Source: Bin18 sp965200355
GTDB taxonomy: Bacteria > Desulfobacterota > Binatia > Bin18
Direction of reading: 5' to 3'
Assembly: GCA_965200355.1 (NCBI GenBank)
Contig: OZ241351.1
Location: forward strand, 2,976,001 to 3,040,000
DNA: 64,000 nt
Below, piece by piece: positions 57,135 to 64,000 of this stretch. The position numbers and the translations under genes were made by a program. The notes under the pieces are model-generated. The model searched no databases. It was not told the DNA's origin and worked only from the letters and a program-made list of their open reading frames with translations. The stretch's first letter is position 1; every line of letters starts with the position of its first letter.

Positions 57135-58396
57135 CATTTGATGGCGACGGCCAGCCCCTGAATAATTTCTCCAGCCTCCGGGCCGGTCATATGGCAGCCA
57201 ATCACCCGGTCGGATTTGGGGTCAACAACAATTTTCATAAAGGTCTTCTCATTCCGCCCGCTGAGCGTGTGCTTTAAGGACCGGAAGGAAGATTTATAGA
57301 TGTCAACAGCGCCGTATTCCTGACGCGCCTCCTCTTCCGTCAGACCGACCGTCCCAATGCTCGGATGGCTGAAGACCGCGGTAGCCACATTCATGTGATC
57401 CGGCCGGGTGGGATTCTGATTAAAGAGGGTTTCCGCCACGGCCTGACCCTCGGCAATGGCCATGGGCGTCAGGTTCAGCCTGTTGGTAACATCGCCGACA
57501 GCGTAGATGTGAGGGATGTTGGTCTGCGAGTAGGCGTCCACGCATACCGCGCCGCTCTCGTCCGTCTCAATGCCGGCAGCCTCAAGGCCGAGGCCCTTTG
57601 AGTTGGGCAAGCGACCGGTGGCGTACATGATGATATCGGCCTCAAGCTTACTCTGGTCGTTCAGCCTTGCTTTGATGCCGTGCGGGGTTTTTTCAATCCG
57701 CGTCACATCCGCGTGAAAGCGCAAGTCCACTCCACGCTTGCCCATTTCGTCAGCCAGGACTTGCCTGACATCAGTATCAAAGCCGCGCAGAAACAGGTCC
57801 CCCCGATAGAGTTCGGTCACTGCTGAGCCCAGCCCATGAAAGATGGTCGCAAACTCGACCGCAATATAGCCGCCGCCCACAATAATCACGCGCTTGGGCA
57901 GTGTCTCCAGATAAAAAGCTTCATTGGAGGTAATCGCATGTTCAATACCCGGCGTTTGGGGAAAAGCCGGCCAGCTTCCGGTGGCGAGCAAAATATATTC
58001 CGACGTGTACCGCTGCCCGCTGACCTCGATGGTGTGGCGATCAACGAGGCGGGCGGTGCCTTCAATAATTTCCGCGCCGGCACCTTCAAGCAGCGTACGA
58101 TAAATGCCGTTCAGCCGCTTGATTTCCTTGTCTTTATTCTGAATCAGCTTTTGCCAATCCACGGTCCGCTCTCCAACCGTCCAGCCAAAGCCGGCAGCAT
58201 CCTCGAAATGGTCCCGAAACTCGGAAGCGTACACCAGGAGTTTCTTTGGAATACAGCCCACGTTGACGCAGGTGCCGCCCAGATAGCGTTCCTCGACGAC
58301 CGCGGTTTTGGCTCCATACGCGGCCGCGACCCGACTCGCCCGCACCCCGCCGGAGCCGGCTCCCAGCACAAAGAAATCATAATCGTAGCGTCCCAT
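57044..58396 (-). CDS. gor: Glutathione-disulfide reductase family flavoprotein
   Basis: 450 residues. N-terminal FAD motif GAGSGGVRASRVAA, redox disulfide GGTCVNVGCIPKKLL, NAD(P)H motif IVGGGYIAVEFATIFHGLG, and C-terminal interface motif HPTSAEEFVTM with His-Glu pair. Reduces GSSG or a related disulfide with NADPH. The SD sequence AAGGAG (58406-58411 on the plus strand as CTCCTT) lies in an interspersed repeat. Cupin gene upstream on the same strand. Confidence 0.93.
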   Translation of the reverse strand: MGRYDYDFFVLGAGSGGVRASRVAAAYGAKTAVVEERYLGGTCVNVGCIPKKLLVYASEFRDHFEDAAGFGWTVGERTVDWQKLIQNKDKEIKRLNGIYRTLLEGAGAEIIEGTARLVDRHTIEVSGQRYTSEYILLATGSWPAFPQTPGIEHAITSNEAFYLETLPKRVIIVGGGYIAVEFATIFHGLGSAVTELYRGDLFLRGFDTDVRQVLADEMGKRGVDLRFHADVTRIEKTPHGIKARLNDQSKLEADIIMYATGRLPNSKGLGLEAAGIETDESGAVCVDAYSQTNIPHIYAVGDVTNRLNLTPMAIAEGQAVAETLFNQNPTRPDHMNVATAVFSHPSIGTVGLTEEEARQEYGAVDIYKSSFRSLKHTLSGRNEKTFMKIVVDPKSDRVIGCHMTGPEAGEIIQGLAVAIKCHATKAQFDATIGIHPTSAEEFVTMRQKAA

Positions 58397-58408
58397 CTGT
58401 TCTTACTC

Positions 58409-58438
58409 CTTCGCTGTCGCTACGCTCAGGACGAACGG
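58409..58438 (+). repeat. Interspersed repeat between cupin and gor
   Basis: Plus-strand sequence begins CTTCGCTGTCGCTACGCTCA and ends GGACGAACGG, a widely scattered type of environmental-genome repeat. It supplies the last codons and stop of the cupin gene (TCA at 58426) and partly overlaps the gor ribosome-binding site. It is related in style to the element in gatB. Confidence 0.6.
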
Positions 58439-58785
58439 GCCGTCTCCTCCCCGCCCTGGGGTCCGTAGAAAATCGCCCACAGCATCAGACCATCAGTGCA
58501 ATTTTCAAAGCGATGCGCGGCCCGGGCCGGCACAAACAGCATATCGCCGGTCTTGAACGGGTGGCGTTCGTTGTCAACGATGAGCGTCCCGCTCCCGTTC
58601 ATGGGGATATACAGTTCGTCCTGGTCGTGGGGTTCCTGGTCGTCCGGGTTGGGCGGACGGTAGACCAGGGTAAACATCGAGCCGTGCGCGAGGCCGAGGC
58701 CATAGGGGCGTGGGTCGTGGCTGCCAATCTTGCCTATTGTCTCTTGGTAATCGGAAACCATCCCGCGTGTTTTGCTTGTGCTCAT
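58426..58785 (-). CDS. Cupin-domain protein
   Basis: 119 residues, one cupin barrel: motif 1 as EPHDQDELYIPMNGSGTLIV and motif 2 as PFKTGDMLFVPARAAHRFEN, giving His/Glu metal ligands. Single-domain cupins act as dioxygenases, isomerases or signal binders. The C-terminal EETARSS comes from the inserted repeat. Function unknown. Follows the molybdenum hydroxylase large subunit gene by 28 bases, same strand. Confidence 0.8.
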   Translation of the reverse strand: MSTSKTRGMVSDYQETIGKIGSHDPRPYGLGLAHGSMFTLVYRPPNPDDQEPHDQDELYIPMNGSGTLIVDNERHPFKTGDMLFVPARAAHRFENCTDGLMLWAIFYGPQGGEETARSS

Positions 58786-58813
58786 AGGTCGCCTCTGCGC
58801 GTCTTCAGCCGCC

Positions 58814-61258
58814 TCATTCCCCGCCGGTCTGCATCTGCGCCCGGTCCAGCATGATGAGCACCCGCTCCGGGGTCAGCGGCACCTCATTGACCCGCACCCC
58901 AAACGGTGACAGCGCGTCGGCCACGGCATTGGCAATTGCCGCCGGTGGGGCAATTGCCCCGCCTTCACCCATGCCCTTGATGCCACCAAGCGTATACGGC
59001 GACGGCGTTTCAATATGGGCGATTTCTACCTGGGGCACATCCGCAGCAGTGGGAATCAGATAGTCCATGAATGTACCGGTCAGGAATTGACCCGTGTCAT
59101 CGTATAGCGCGTGTTCGTATAGCGCTGAGCCTATCCCCTGGGCCACGCCGCCTTGAATCTGGCCGTTCACGATAGTGGGGTTGATTATCGTACCGCAGTC
59201 TTCAACCACGATATAGCGCAAGAGCTGGACCTGACCGGTTTCAATATCAACCGCAACCGTGGCCACATGGGTCGCATTGGAGTGGGTAATCGGTGGGGGT
59301 TCGTAGGCCACGCTGGCGTCCAGCCCCGGTTGTTCATCGGCCGGCAGGCCCGTCGGTTGAGCAATAATCCGGTGCGCCAGCTCGGGGATGGAGAGTAAGC
59401 GCACCGCGCCAGTTTTCCGTTGGACCGCACCGTGGACCAGTTCAAGGTCGTCTCCGGGCACTTCCGTCAGGCGCGCCGCAATGCGGAGCAGCTTCTCCCC
59501 CAGCTTTTGCGCCGCCGAAGTCACAGCCCCCCCACCCGTCACCGCACTCCGACTGGCCCAGGTGCCCCACCCGCGCGGGGTGGCCTGGGTGTCGCCTTGG
59601 ACAACGGCCACGTCTTTGAGCGCAACGCCCAGCCGGTCGGCGATCAGCTGGGCATAGACCGTATGGTGACCCTGGCCGTGCGAGTGCGTTCCAACAAAGG
59701 CCGTGACCTTGCCGGACTCATCCATACGCAGCGTCGCCGATTCATAGCCACCAATTTTGACGCCAAAGGAGTCAAACACGGCCGAGTTATGGGCCGTGCC
59801 TTCTACATACGCGCCTATCCCCACGCCAAGATAGCGGCCCTGCTCACGCGCCTTTTTTTGCGCTGCCCGAAAGTCTGCATAGCCCAGGATATCCAGCGCC
59901 TTTTGGAGAGATTCTTGGTGGCTGCCGCTCTCAATCTCTGCCCCCATCAGCGTGGTATAGGGATGCTCGTCCTGCGGGATCATATTTCGCAGCCGAATCT
60001 CTGCGGGATCAAGGCCCAGCTTGTGGGCGGCCATATCCAGAAGACGCTCCATTGTCAGCGCGGCAATCGGAATACCCACGCCCCGATACACCCCAATGGA
60101 AGCTTTATTGGTCGCGACCGTACAGGTTTCAAAACCAAAAGCTGGGATTTTATAAGGGCCGGTTATGGACCCGGCCGCATGTTTGGGCTCAAAGGCCGAA
60201 CTCCAGGGATAGGACGAATAGCCCCCTGCATCGCTCAAGAAGCGCGCCTTGAGCCCCAGCACCCTGCCGTCGTTCCTGAGAGCTAGTTCCGCATGGACAA
60301 TCTGATGCTTGGCCTGGAGAGAGGCCGACAAATTTTCACGCCGGTCTTCGATCCATTTGACCGGTTTACGCAGGGCTCTGGCGAGATAGGCGACCAGGAC
60401 CTCTTCAGGAAAAAGATGCGCTTTGAGGCCAAATCCCCCCCCCACATCTGGAGAAATGACCCGGAGCCGATGCTCCGCCAAGCCCAGCAGCGTCGCCAAG
60501 CTGGCCCGCAGCGTGTGGGGGACTTGGGTGGATGACCAGACGGTCAGCGCCTCCGTTGCGACCTCAAATTGGGCCACGCAGCCCCGCGTTTCCAGGGGTG
60601 AAGCCATGTGGCGGCCGCTCACAAACCGTTCGGACACAACACAGTCAGCCGCCTGAAACGCCTGGCCCACTTCGCCCAGCTGGGCTTCGAGCCGCTCCAT
60701 GATGTTGTCGCCCCACTCTTCGTGGACCAGGGGGGCATCGGCGAGGAGCGCGCCTTCCATATCGGCCACGGCCTCCAGCGGCTCGTAGGCGACTTCGACA
60801 AGCTCGGCAGCGTCCTCGGCGATGTAGCGGTCTGTTGCCACCACAGCCGCCACCAGGTCCCCCACAAAACGGGCCTTGTCGGGTGTGAGCACGTGCCAGT
60901 TACAGGATTTGTGCCAGGGGACTTTCTGCGGATCAAACTCGACCCGGAGGGGCTTGATCGTCTCCAGGATGTCGGTTCCAGTCAGGACACAGGTGACACC
61001 GGGCGTGGCCAGCGCGGCCTGGACATCAATCTTCGCGATGGTGGCATGAGCGTAAGGGCTGCGGACAAAAGCGACGGCCAGCATATCGGGCAATACGAGG
61101 TCATCAACGTATTGGGTCTTCCCCAATAAGACGCGTGGGTCTTCGACCCGGCGGACCTGTGCGCCGACCATCTTGCCGGAAAGAGTAAAGGTGTCGTCCT
61201 CCCCTCGCGATAAGATGCTGGATACGTTTGCTCTTCTTTCACCTTGGGAGGCTGCCAT
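58814..61258 (-). CDS. Xanthine dehydrogenase/aldehyde oxidase-type molybdenum hydroxylase, large subunit
   Basis: 814 residues from the ATG at 61258 with TAGGACATCGGCAT before it. Typical Mo-binding parts: GGGFGLKAHLFPEEVLVAYL, then YRGVGIPIAALTMERLLD, and active-site Glu in GMGEGGAIAPPAAIANAV. The sequence YRGVGIP replaces the AYRCSFR loop of form I CO dehydrogenase, so it is not that enzyme; it hydroxylates an aldehyde or N-heterocycle. The three subunits are in order medium, small, large (CoxMSL-like). Next to the cupin gene. Confidence 0.9.
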   Translation of the reverse strand: MAASQGERRANVSSILSRGEDDTFTLSGKMVGAQVRRVEDPRVLLGKTQYVDDLVLPDMLAVAFVRSPYAHATIAKIDVQAALATPGVTCVLTGTDILETIKPLRVEFDPQKVPWHKSCNWHVLTPDKARFVGDLVAAVVATDRYIAEDAAELVEVAYEPLEAVADMEGALLADAPLVHEEWGDNIMERLEAQLGEVGQAFQAADCVVSERFVSGRHMASPLETRGCVAQFEVATEALTVWSSTQVPHTLRASLATLLGLAEHRLRVISPDVGGGFGLKAHLFPEEVLVAYLARALRKPVKWIEDRRENLSASLQAKHQIVHAELALRNDGRVLGLKARFLSDAGGYSSYPWSSAFEPKHAAGSITGPYKIPAFGFETCTVATNKASIGVYRGVGIPIAALTMERLLDMAAHKLGLDPAEIRLRNMIPQDEHPYTTLMGAEIESGSHQESLQKALDILGYADFRAAQKKAREQGRYLGVGIGAYVEGTAHNSAVFDSFGVKIGGYESATLRMDESGKVTAFVGTHSHGQGHHTVYAQLIADRLGVALKDVAVVQGDTQATPRGWGTWASRSAVTGGGAVTSAAQKLGEKLLRIAARLTEVPGDDLELVHGAVQRKTGAVRLLSIPELAHRIIAQPTGLPADEQPGLDASVAYEPPPITHSNATHVATVAVDIETGQVQLLRYIVVEDCGTIINPTIVNGQIQGGVAQGIGSALYEHALYDDTGQFLTGTFMDYLIPTAADVPQVEIAHIETPSPYTLGGIKGMGEGGAIAPPAAIANAVADALSPFGVRVNEVPLTPERVLIMLDRAQMQTGGE

Positions 61259-61269
61259 ATGCCGATGTC

Positions 61270-61761
61270 CTAGGATTGAGACTGCTCGGCAACAGCCCGA
61301 ACGGCTTTGACAATGTTCGCGTAGCCGGTACAGCGGCACAGATTACCGGACAGTCCGTGTCGGATTTCTTCCTCGCTCGGGTGCGAGTTCTTGGCGAGGA
61401 GGTCTACCGCGCTCATGAGGAACCCGGATGTACAGAAACCGCATTGCAGCGCATGGTTATCCCAAAAGGCTTGCTGCAACGGATGCATTTCATCTCCGTG
61501 AGCCAGGCCCTCAAGCGTTTGGAGTTCTGCCCCGTCGGCTTGAACGGCGAAGAGTAAACACGACCGCACACTCTCGCCGTCCATGATGATAGTGCACGCG
61601 CCGCACACGCCATGTTCGCAGCCGAGATGGGTCGCAGTCAGGTCCAGGTCGTGGCGGATGAAGTCAGCCAAGAGGCGGCGGACTGGCACTTCCTGTTCGT
61701 ATTCGTGGCCGTTGACCCGGACGCGGATGGTCTGGTGCTCGGTGAATCGTGTATCTGCCAT
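61270..61761 (-). CDS. Molybdenum hydroxylase small [2Fe-2S] subunit
   Basis: 163 residues. Two [2Fe-2S] clusters: CEHGVCGACTIIMDG with the fourth Cys (SCLLFAVQ), and CGFCTSGFLMSAVD with LCRCTGYANIVKAV. It passes electrons from Mo to FAD. The gene lies between the FAD subunit (13 bases upstream) and the large subunit (11 bases downstream). Begins with MADTRFTEHQTIRVRVNGHE. Confidence 0.94.
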   Translation of the reverse strand: MADTRFTEHQTIRVRVNGHEYEQEVPVRRLLADFIRHDLDLTATHLGCEHGVCGACTIIMDGESVRSCLLFAVQADGAELQTLEGLAHGDEMHPLQQAFWDNHALQCGFCTSGFLMSAVDLLAKNSHPSEEEIRHGLSGNLCRCTGYANIVKAVRAVAEQSQS

Positions 61762-61774
61762 ATCCCTGACTCCC

Positions 61775-62647
61775 CTATCTCTGTGCGGCCTTGTCCCAGG
61801 CTTCTTTCAACGCCCGTTGTGTCAGCACCTTGACCATTCTCCGTCGATAATCCGCAGACCCGTGGACGTCCCCGGATGGATCGACCGCGGCCGCGGCTTT
61901 CTCGGCAACGGCAGTCATGACCGCGGCCTCGCCCTGACTCCCGATGATGAGCGGTTCGACTGCGGCAACATGGAGGGGGGTGGAATGCGCTCCCCCGACA
62001 GCCACAGACGCCGCCGAGCACGTTCCGCCCTCGTCCAGCGTCAACTGACACGCAATAGCCACGATGGCGAAATCTCCCGGCCGACGGCACAATTCCTGGA
62101 AGCCCCAGACCGCTCCAGCAGGAGCGACCGGGAAACGGACCTCGCATAGGATTTCATTGGGCTCAATCGCGGTCATGAGGGGGGCAAGAAAAAACTCACG
62201 CGCGCTGAGTGTACGGGAGTTGCTCTGGGAACGGAGTATGAGCTGGGCATTGAGCACCGCGGCAACGAGCGGCCATTCGGCCGCGGGATCAGCATGGACC
62301 AGACTCCCCCCAATGGTTCCCCGGTTTCGTATCGCCAAGTGGCCGACCTCGGCCGCAGCCCGACAGAGTAAAGGCTGGGCGGCCCGAATCGCATTGGACA
62401 CCTCAATCTGCCTATGCCGCGTCATGGCACCAATGCACAGGGTGTCCTTGTCCCGCCGGATATAGGCGAGATCAGCCAGGCGGTTCAGATCGACGATAGC
62501 CTCAACCGCGGCCATGCGCAGGTTGAGCAGCGGCACAAAGCTCTGCCCACCGGCCAGGACTTTGGCCTCATCTCCACCCGCCTGCAGCAGGGCCAGGGCT
62601 TCATCAACAGAGCCGGGGCGCGCATATTTGAATGGTGCTGGTTTCAT
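61775..62647 (-). CDS. Molybdenum hydroxylase FAD-binding medium subunit
   Basis: 290 residues of the CoxM/XdhB type. The FAD signature AGGQSFVPLLNLRMA is near residue 30, and the second FAD motif is TIGGSLVHADPAAEWP. It receives electrons from the [2Fe-2S] subunit and gives them to NAD+, a quinone or a dye. First gene of the three-gene unit. The ATG lies 107 bases before the divergent secreted-protein gene. Confidence 0.93.
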   Translation of the reverse strand: MKPAPFKYARPGSVDEALALLQAGGDEAKVLAGGQSFVPLLNLRMAAVEAIVDLNRLADLAYIRRDKDTLCIGAMTRHRQIEVSNAIRAAQPLLCRAAAEVGHLAIRNRGTIGGSLVHADPAAEWPLVAAVLNAQLILRSQSNSRTLSAREFFLAPLMTAIEPNEILCEVRFPVAPAGAVWGFQELCRRPGDFAIVAIACQLTLDEGGTCSAASVAVGGAHSTPLHVAAVEPLIIGSQGEAAVMTAVAEKAAAAVDPSGDVHGSADYRRRMVKVLTQRALKEAWDKAAQR

Positions 62648-62753
62648 ACCCTCCAGCTAACAGGTTTCAAATAGCAGAGCAAATCATATGGGGGGGGATT
62701 GCGCTGGTGGGTCCGCGTTATTTTGGCTACAACATCAACGAGGAAGACTAACG

Positions 62754-62921
62754 ATGAAAACATGTGCTGTCCTCAAATCACCCATTCCTGTTATCTTCGC
62801 TGTGACCCTATGCGTGCTTTACCCGGCTTCTGTCTATCCCATAGGGATTGGGACTGGAGTTGGAGGGCTGGGGACGGGGAAGCCGGGCGCAAGTGACGAG
62901 AGTTCGCGCTTCCCCATATAA
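62754..62921 (+). CDS. Signal-peptide part of a frameshifted secreted protein
   Basis: 55 residues from the ATG at 62754 with GAGGAAGACTAACG before it. Signal peptide IPVIFAVTLCVLYPASVYPI, then a Gly-rich stretch GIGTGVGGLGTGKPGASDES and a stop at 62919-62921. The stop comes 3 bases after a CCCC run (62912-62915). If one C were missing the frame would continue as SRFPYKVRLEGFLRYM in the next gene entry. Either a real short peptide or the N-terminus of the following protein. Confidence 0.55.
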   Translation: MKTCAVLKSPIPVIFAVTLCVLYPASVYPIGIGTGVGGLGTGKPGASDESSRFPI

Positions 62922-63369
62922 GGTCAGACTGGAAGGATTCCTCCGCTACATGCCGGCGGTCAGCCAGCGACCTGAGCTCGATGTCGTCACCTTGGGGATT
63001 GCCTGCTATGGCGAACGGTATCCGTTTGTTCTGGTCGCCATTGAAGCCGTGGACTTACCCCGGCTCACCCCCCGCCGGTTACTCAAAATTGTCAAAAAGT
63101 GGCAACTCAATTTCGATATCGTTGGCCCAGAGAATCTGCTGTCTGAAGTAGCCCAGGCTCTCCCTGGAACGCCGTTAACCATTGTGGGCTTCTTAACTCC
63201 GCGCCAGAGAAAATTTCAGCTTTGGAGTGTCGAGGGGTTTGGGTTTGATATGCCTACCAGTGAGACACAAGCCGAATTGCTGCTGAAGAAGGAACCCGCG
63301 TCACCACCCGTTGAAAGCGGTACAAAAGAGGACCAGAACGACCACGACGGGATTCTCCCGTTCAACTGA
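62848..63369 (+). CDS. Main part of frameshifted protein, unknown function
   Basis: Frame +1 relative to the signal-peptide gene, open from a TTG at 62848; the true protein probably begins with the signal peptide and joins near 62913. The body reads YKVRLEGFLRYMPAVSQRPE, then FVLVAIEAVDLPRLTPRRLL, FDIVGPENLLSEVAQALPG, TIVGFLTPRQRKFQLWSVEG and a Glu/Asp/Lys-rich tail, with mixed alpha-beta character. I do not recognise the domain. An ATG at 62950 is an internal alternative. Confidence 0.55.
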   Translation: MGLELEGWGRGSRAQVTRVRASPYKVRLEGFLRYMPAVSQRPELDVVTLGIACYGERYPFVLVAIEAVDLPRLTPRRLLKIVKKWQLNFDIVGPENLLSEVAQALPGTPLTIVGFLTPRQRKFQLWSVEGFGFDMPTSETQAELLLKKEPASPPVESGTKEDQNDHDGILPFN

Positions 63370-63445
63370 AAACCGCTCAGTATTTCGCCCCGTTGAAAAT
63401 GTCCATTTTAGGCAAATGGTTAGTAAAATCCCTCGGAACTAAATT

Positions 63446-63465
63446 TTTTGACTATAGTCATATAT
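63446..63465. promoter_or_regulatory. GACTATAGTC palindrome between convergent genes
   Basis: TGACTATAGTCA (63449-63460) is a perfect 12-base palindrome flanked by T-rich and AT-rich bases. It closely matches the site at 22711-22730 and shares its core with 22600-22623. It lies about 75 bases after the frameshifted secreted gene. Confidence 0.45.
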
Positions 63466-63480
63466 TTCTTTTACCTCCTG

Positions 63481-63675
63481 TTACGGCGCCAAATCCATAC
63501 TAGAACCGGCCTGCTGTGCCAAGAGCAGGCAATAACCGATCACCGCGCCTGCCTGCTGACGCGCTGGATTGATCCCGCGAATTTTTTTGAGGGGTGAAGG
63601 GACAAGATTCTTTCTCTTAGCGACCTGTAGACGGCTTTTCCAAGCGGCGACGGCGGGCGGCCAGGAGCGACGCAA
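63481..63675 (-). CDS. Possible small basic protein, overlapping end of DUF721 gene
   Basis: 64-codon frame, ATG at 63675, overlapping the last 59 bases of the DUF721 gene. The tail (RKNLVPSPLKKIRGINPARQ, then AGAVIGYCLLLAQQAGSSMD) has some coding-like character and the first part is basic. Without clear ribosome-binding site. It may be real or chance. Confidence 0.25.
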   Translation of the reverse strand: MRRSWPPAVAAWKSRLQVAKRKNLVPSPLKKIRGINPARQQAGAVIGYCLLLAQQAGSSMDLAP

Positions 63676-64000
63676 ATGCTGCCCTGATCTCAGGGTTTTC
63701 GATAGAGGGGGGGGAGACCTCGCGAAACGGTGGCAGGGTCCGTTGCAGAGGGGAGCTTGTCACGACGGCCTCCGGTCGTAGTGGCCCCCGTCCAAAATAG
63801 ATGTGGGTGATAATTTCTGCACCAATATGGTGATTCAGTCGGCGGCGGATACGCTCTTTCACAAACTGTAATTCTTGCATCAGAGCGGGATGAAAGACGG
63901 TCACGAAAAGTTTTCCATGCCGAAACCTCGTCGGCTGCGCCTTTTTTGCGTTGGCCGGACCGACAACCTCAGGCCACACGTCCCAGGCTCGATACACCCG
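63617..64000 (-). CDS. DciA/DUF721-family protein, 5' end beyond window
   Basis: The frame is open to the window edge, with GTG at 63997 as an internal possible start. YRAWDVWPEVVGPANAKKAQ, then FRHGKLFVTVFHPALMQELQ and VKERIRRRLN match the DUF721/DciA family (helicase-loading helper in many bacteria that lack DnaC). The C-terminal tail is Arg-rich (SLLAARRRRLEKPSTGR). The true start probably lies beyond 64000. Confidence 0.75.
   Translation of the reverse strand, partial: RVYRAWDVWPEVVGPANAKKAQPTRFRHGKLFVTVFHPALMQELQFVKERIRRRLNHHIGAEIITHIYFGRGPLRPEAVVTSSPLQRTLPPFREVSPPSIENPEIRAAFASLLAARRRRLEKPSTGR

Noticed and set aside
59420..60286. 288-codon plus frame
   Set aside because: Antisense to the molybdenum hydroxylase large subunit.
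58814..61258. Form I carbon monoxide dehydrogenase
   Set aside because: The AYRCSFR active-site loop is missing; YRGVGIP stands in its place.
1..64000. CRISPR arrays, prophage or IS transposases
   Set aside because: I saw no regular repeat-spacer units, no integrase or transposase motifs and no phage structural genes.

Overview
The window is 64 kb of a moderately GC-rich, densely coding bacterial chromosome with good Shine-Dalgarno sites, standard stop usage and short operons on both strands. It mixes conserved housekeeping genes (murI-secA-argJ, gatCAB, serS, a Sir2 deacylase, TrmI-type methyltransferase, tRNA-Ser) with many catabolic genes: acyl-CoA dehydrogenases, crotonases, a class III CoA-transferase, short-chain dehydrogenases, a luciferase-like monooxygenase, a Rieske oxygenase, a tungsten-type aldehyde oxidoreductase and a molybdenum hydroxylase. 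Together with the split b6-type cytochrome bc complex, this suits an uncultivated environmental lineage near Deltaproteobacteria, Tectomicrobia, Binatota or NC10. The sequence alone does not settle which.

Layout. 0-3.7 kb: end of an SbcC/Rad50-like ATPase, acyl-CoA dehydrogenase, SDR, LLM-family monooxygenase. 3.7-9.6 kb: murI, a giant secA and argJ. 9.6-16 kb: a second acyl-CoA dehydrogenase, gatCAB on the minus strand, a yraN gene broken by one stop codon, serS. 16-22.6 kb: a respiratory operon (Rieske protein, split cytochrome b, two tiny membrane peptides, an octaheme cytochrome, a cupredoxin) closed by a strong terminator. 22.6-23.1 kb: a non-coding scar with AT-rich palindromes, a possible methylase fragment and a perfect 18-bp inverted repeat. 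23-28.4 kb: TPR anchor protein, bifunctional nuclease, VWA/MoxR pair, NRDE protein, pteridine-reductase-like SDR. 28.4-32.1 kb: response regulator, tandem-DUF1571 protein, sensor kinase. 32.15-32.4 kb: a very AT-rich island with repeated AGTAATAT motifs and two inverted DnaA-box-like sites. 32.4-46.6 kb: unknown protein, membrane phosphoesterase, tandem PTPS/QueD, SDR, tRNA-Ser, secreted nuclease-PDZ fusion, zinc-finger pair, TrmI, crotonases, Sir2, ACT protein, beta-hydroxyacid dehydrogenase, DAACS transporter, CoA-transferase. 46.7-53 kb: VOC protein, flavoprotein, MoaD-like protein, NPY-repeat protein, aldehyde oxidoreductase and its four-cluster ferredoxin subunit. 53-58.8 kb: esterase, Rieske oxygenase with two small partners, orphan antitoxin, glutathione reductase, cupin. 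58.8-64 kb: three-subunit molybdenum hydroxylase, a frameshifted secreted protein, a DciA/DUF721 fragment.

The most interesting system is the bc-type complex at 16-22.5 kb. Its quinol-oxidation motif reads APWY instead of PEWY, it carries an eight-heme subunit with a long coiled coil, and two small membrane ORFs sit exactly between the main subunits. Also notable are a SecA whose variable region has grown to almost 300 residues with a tyrosine heptad, and the origin-like AT-rich island. Several genes (yraN, a crotonase, a secreted protein, the octaheme tail, an antitoxin) carry single lesions, which points either to assembly or sequencing errors or to real gene decay.
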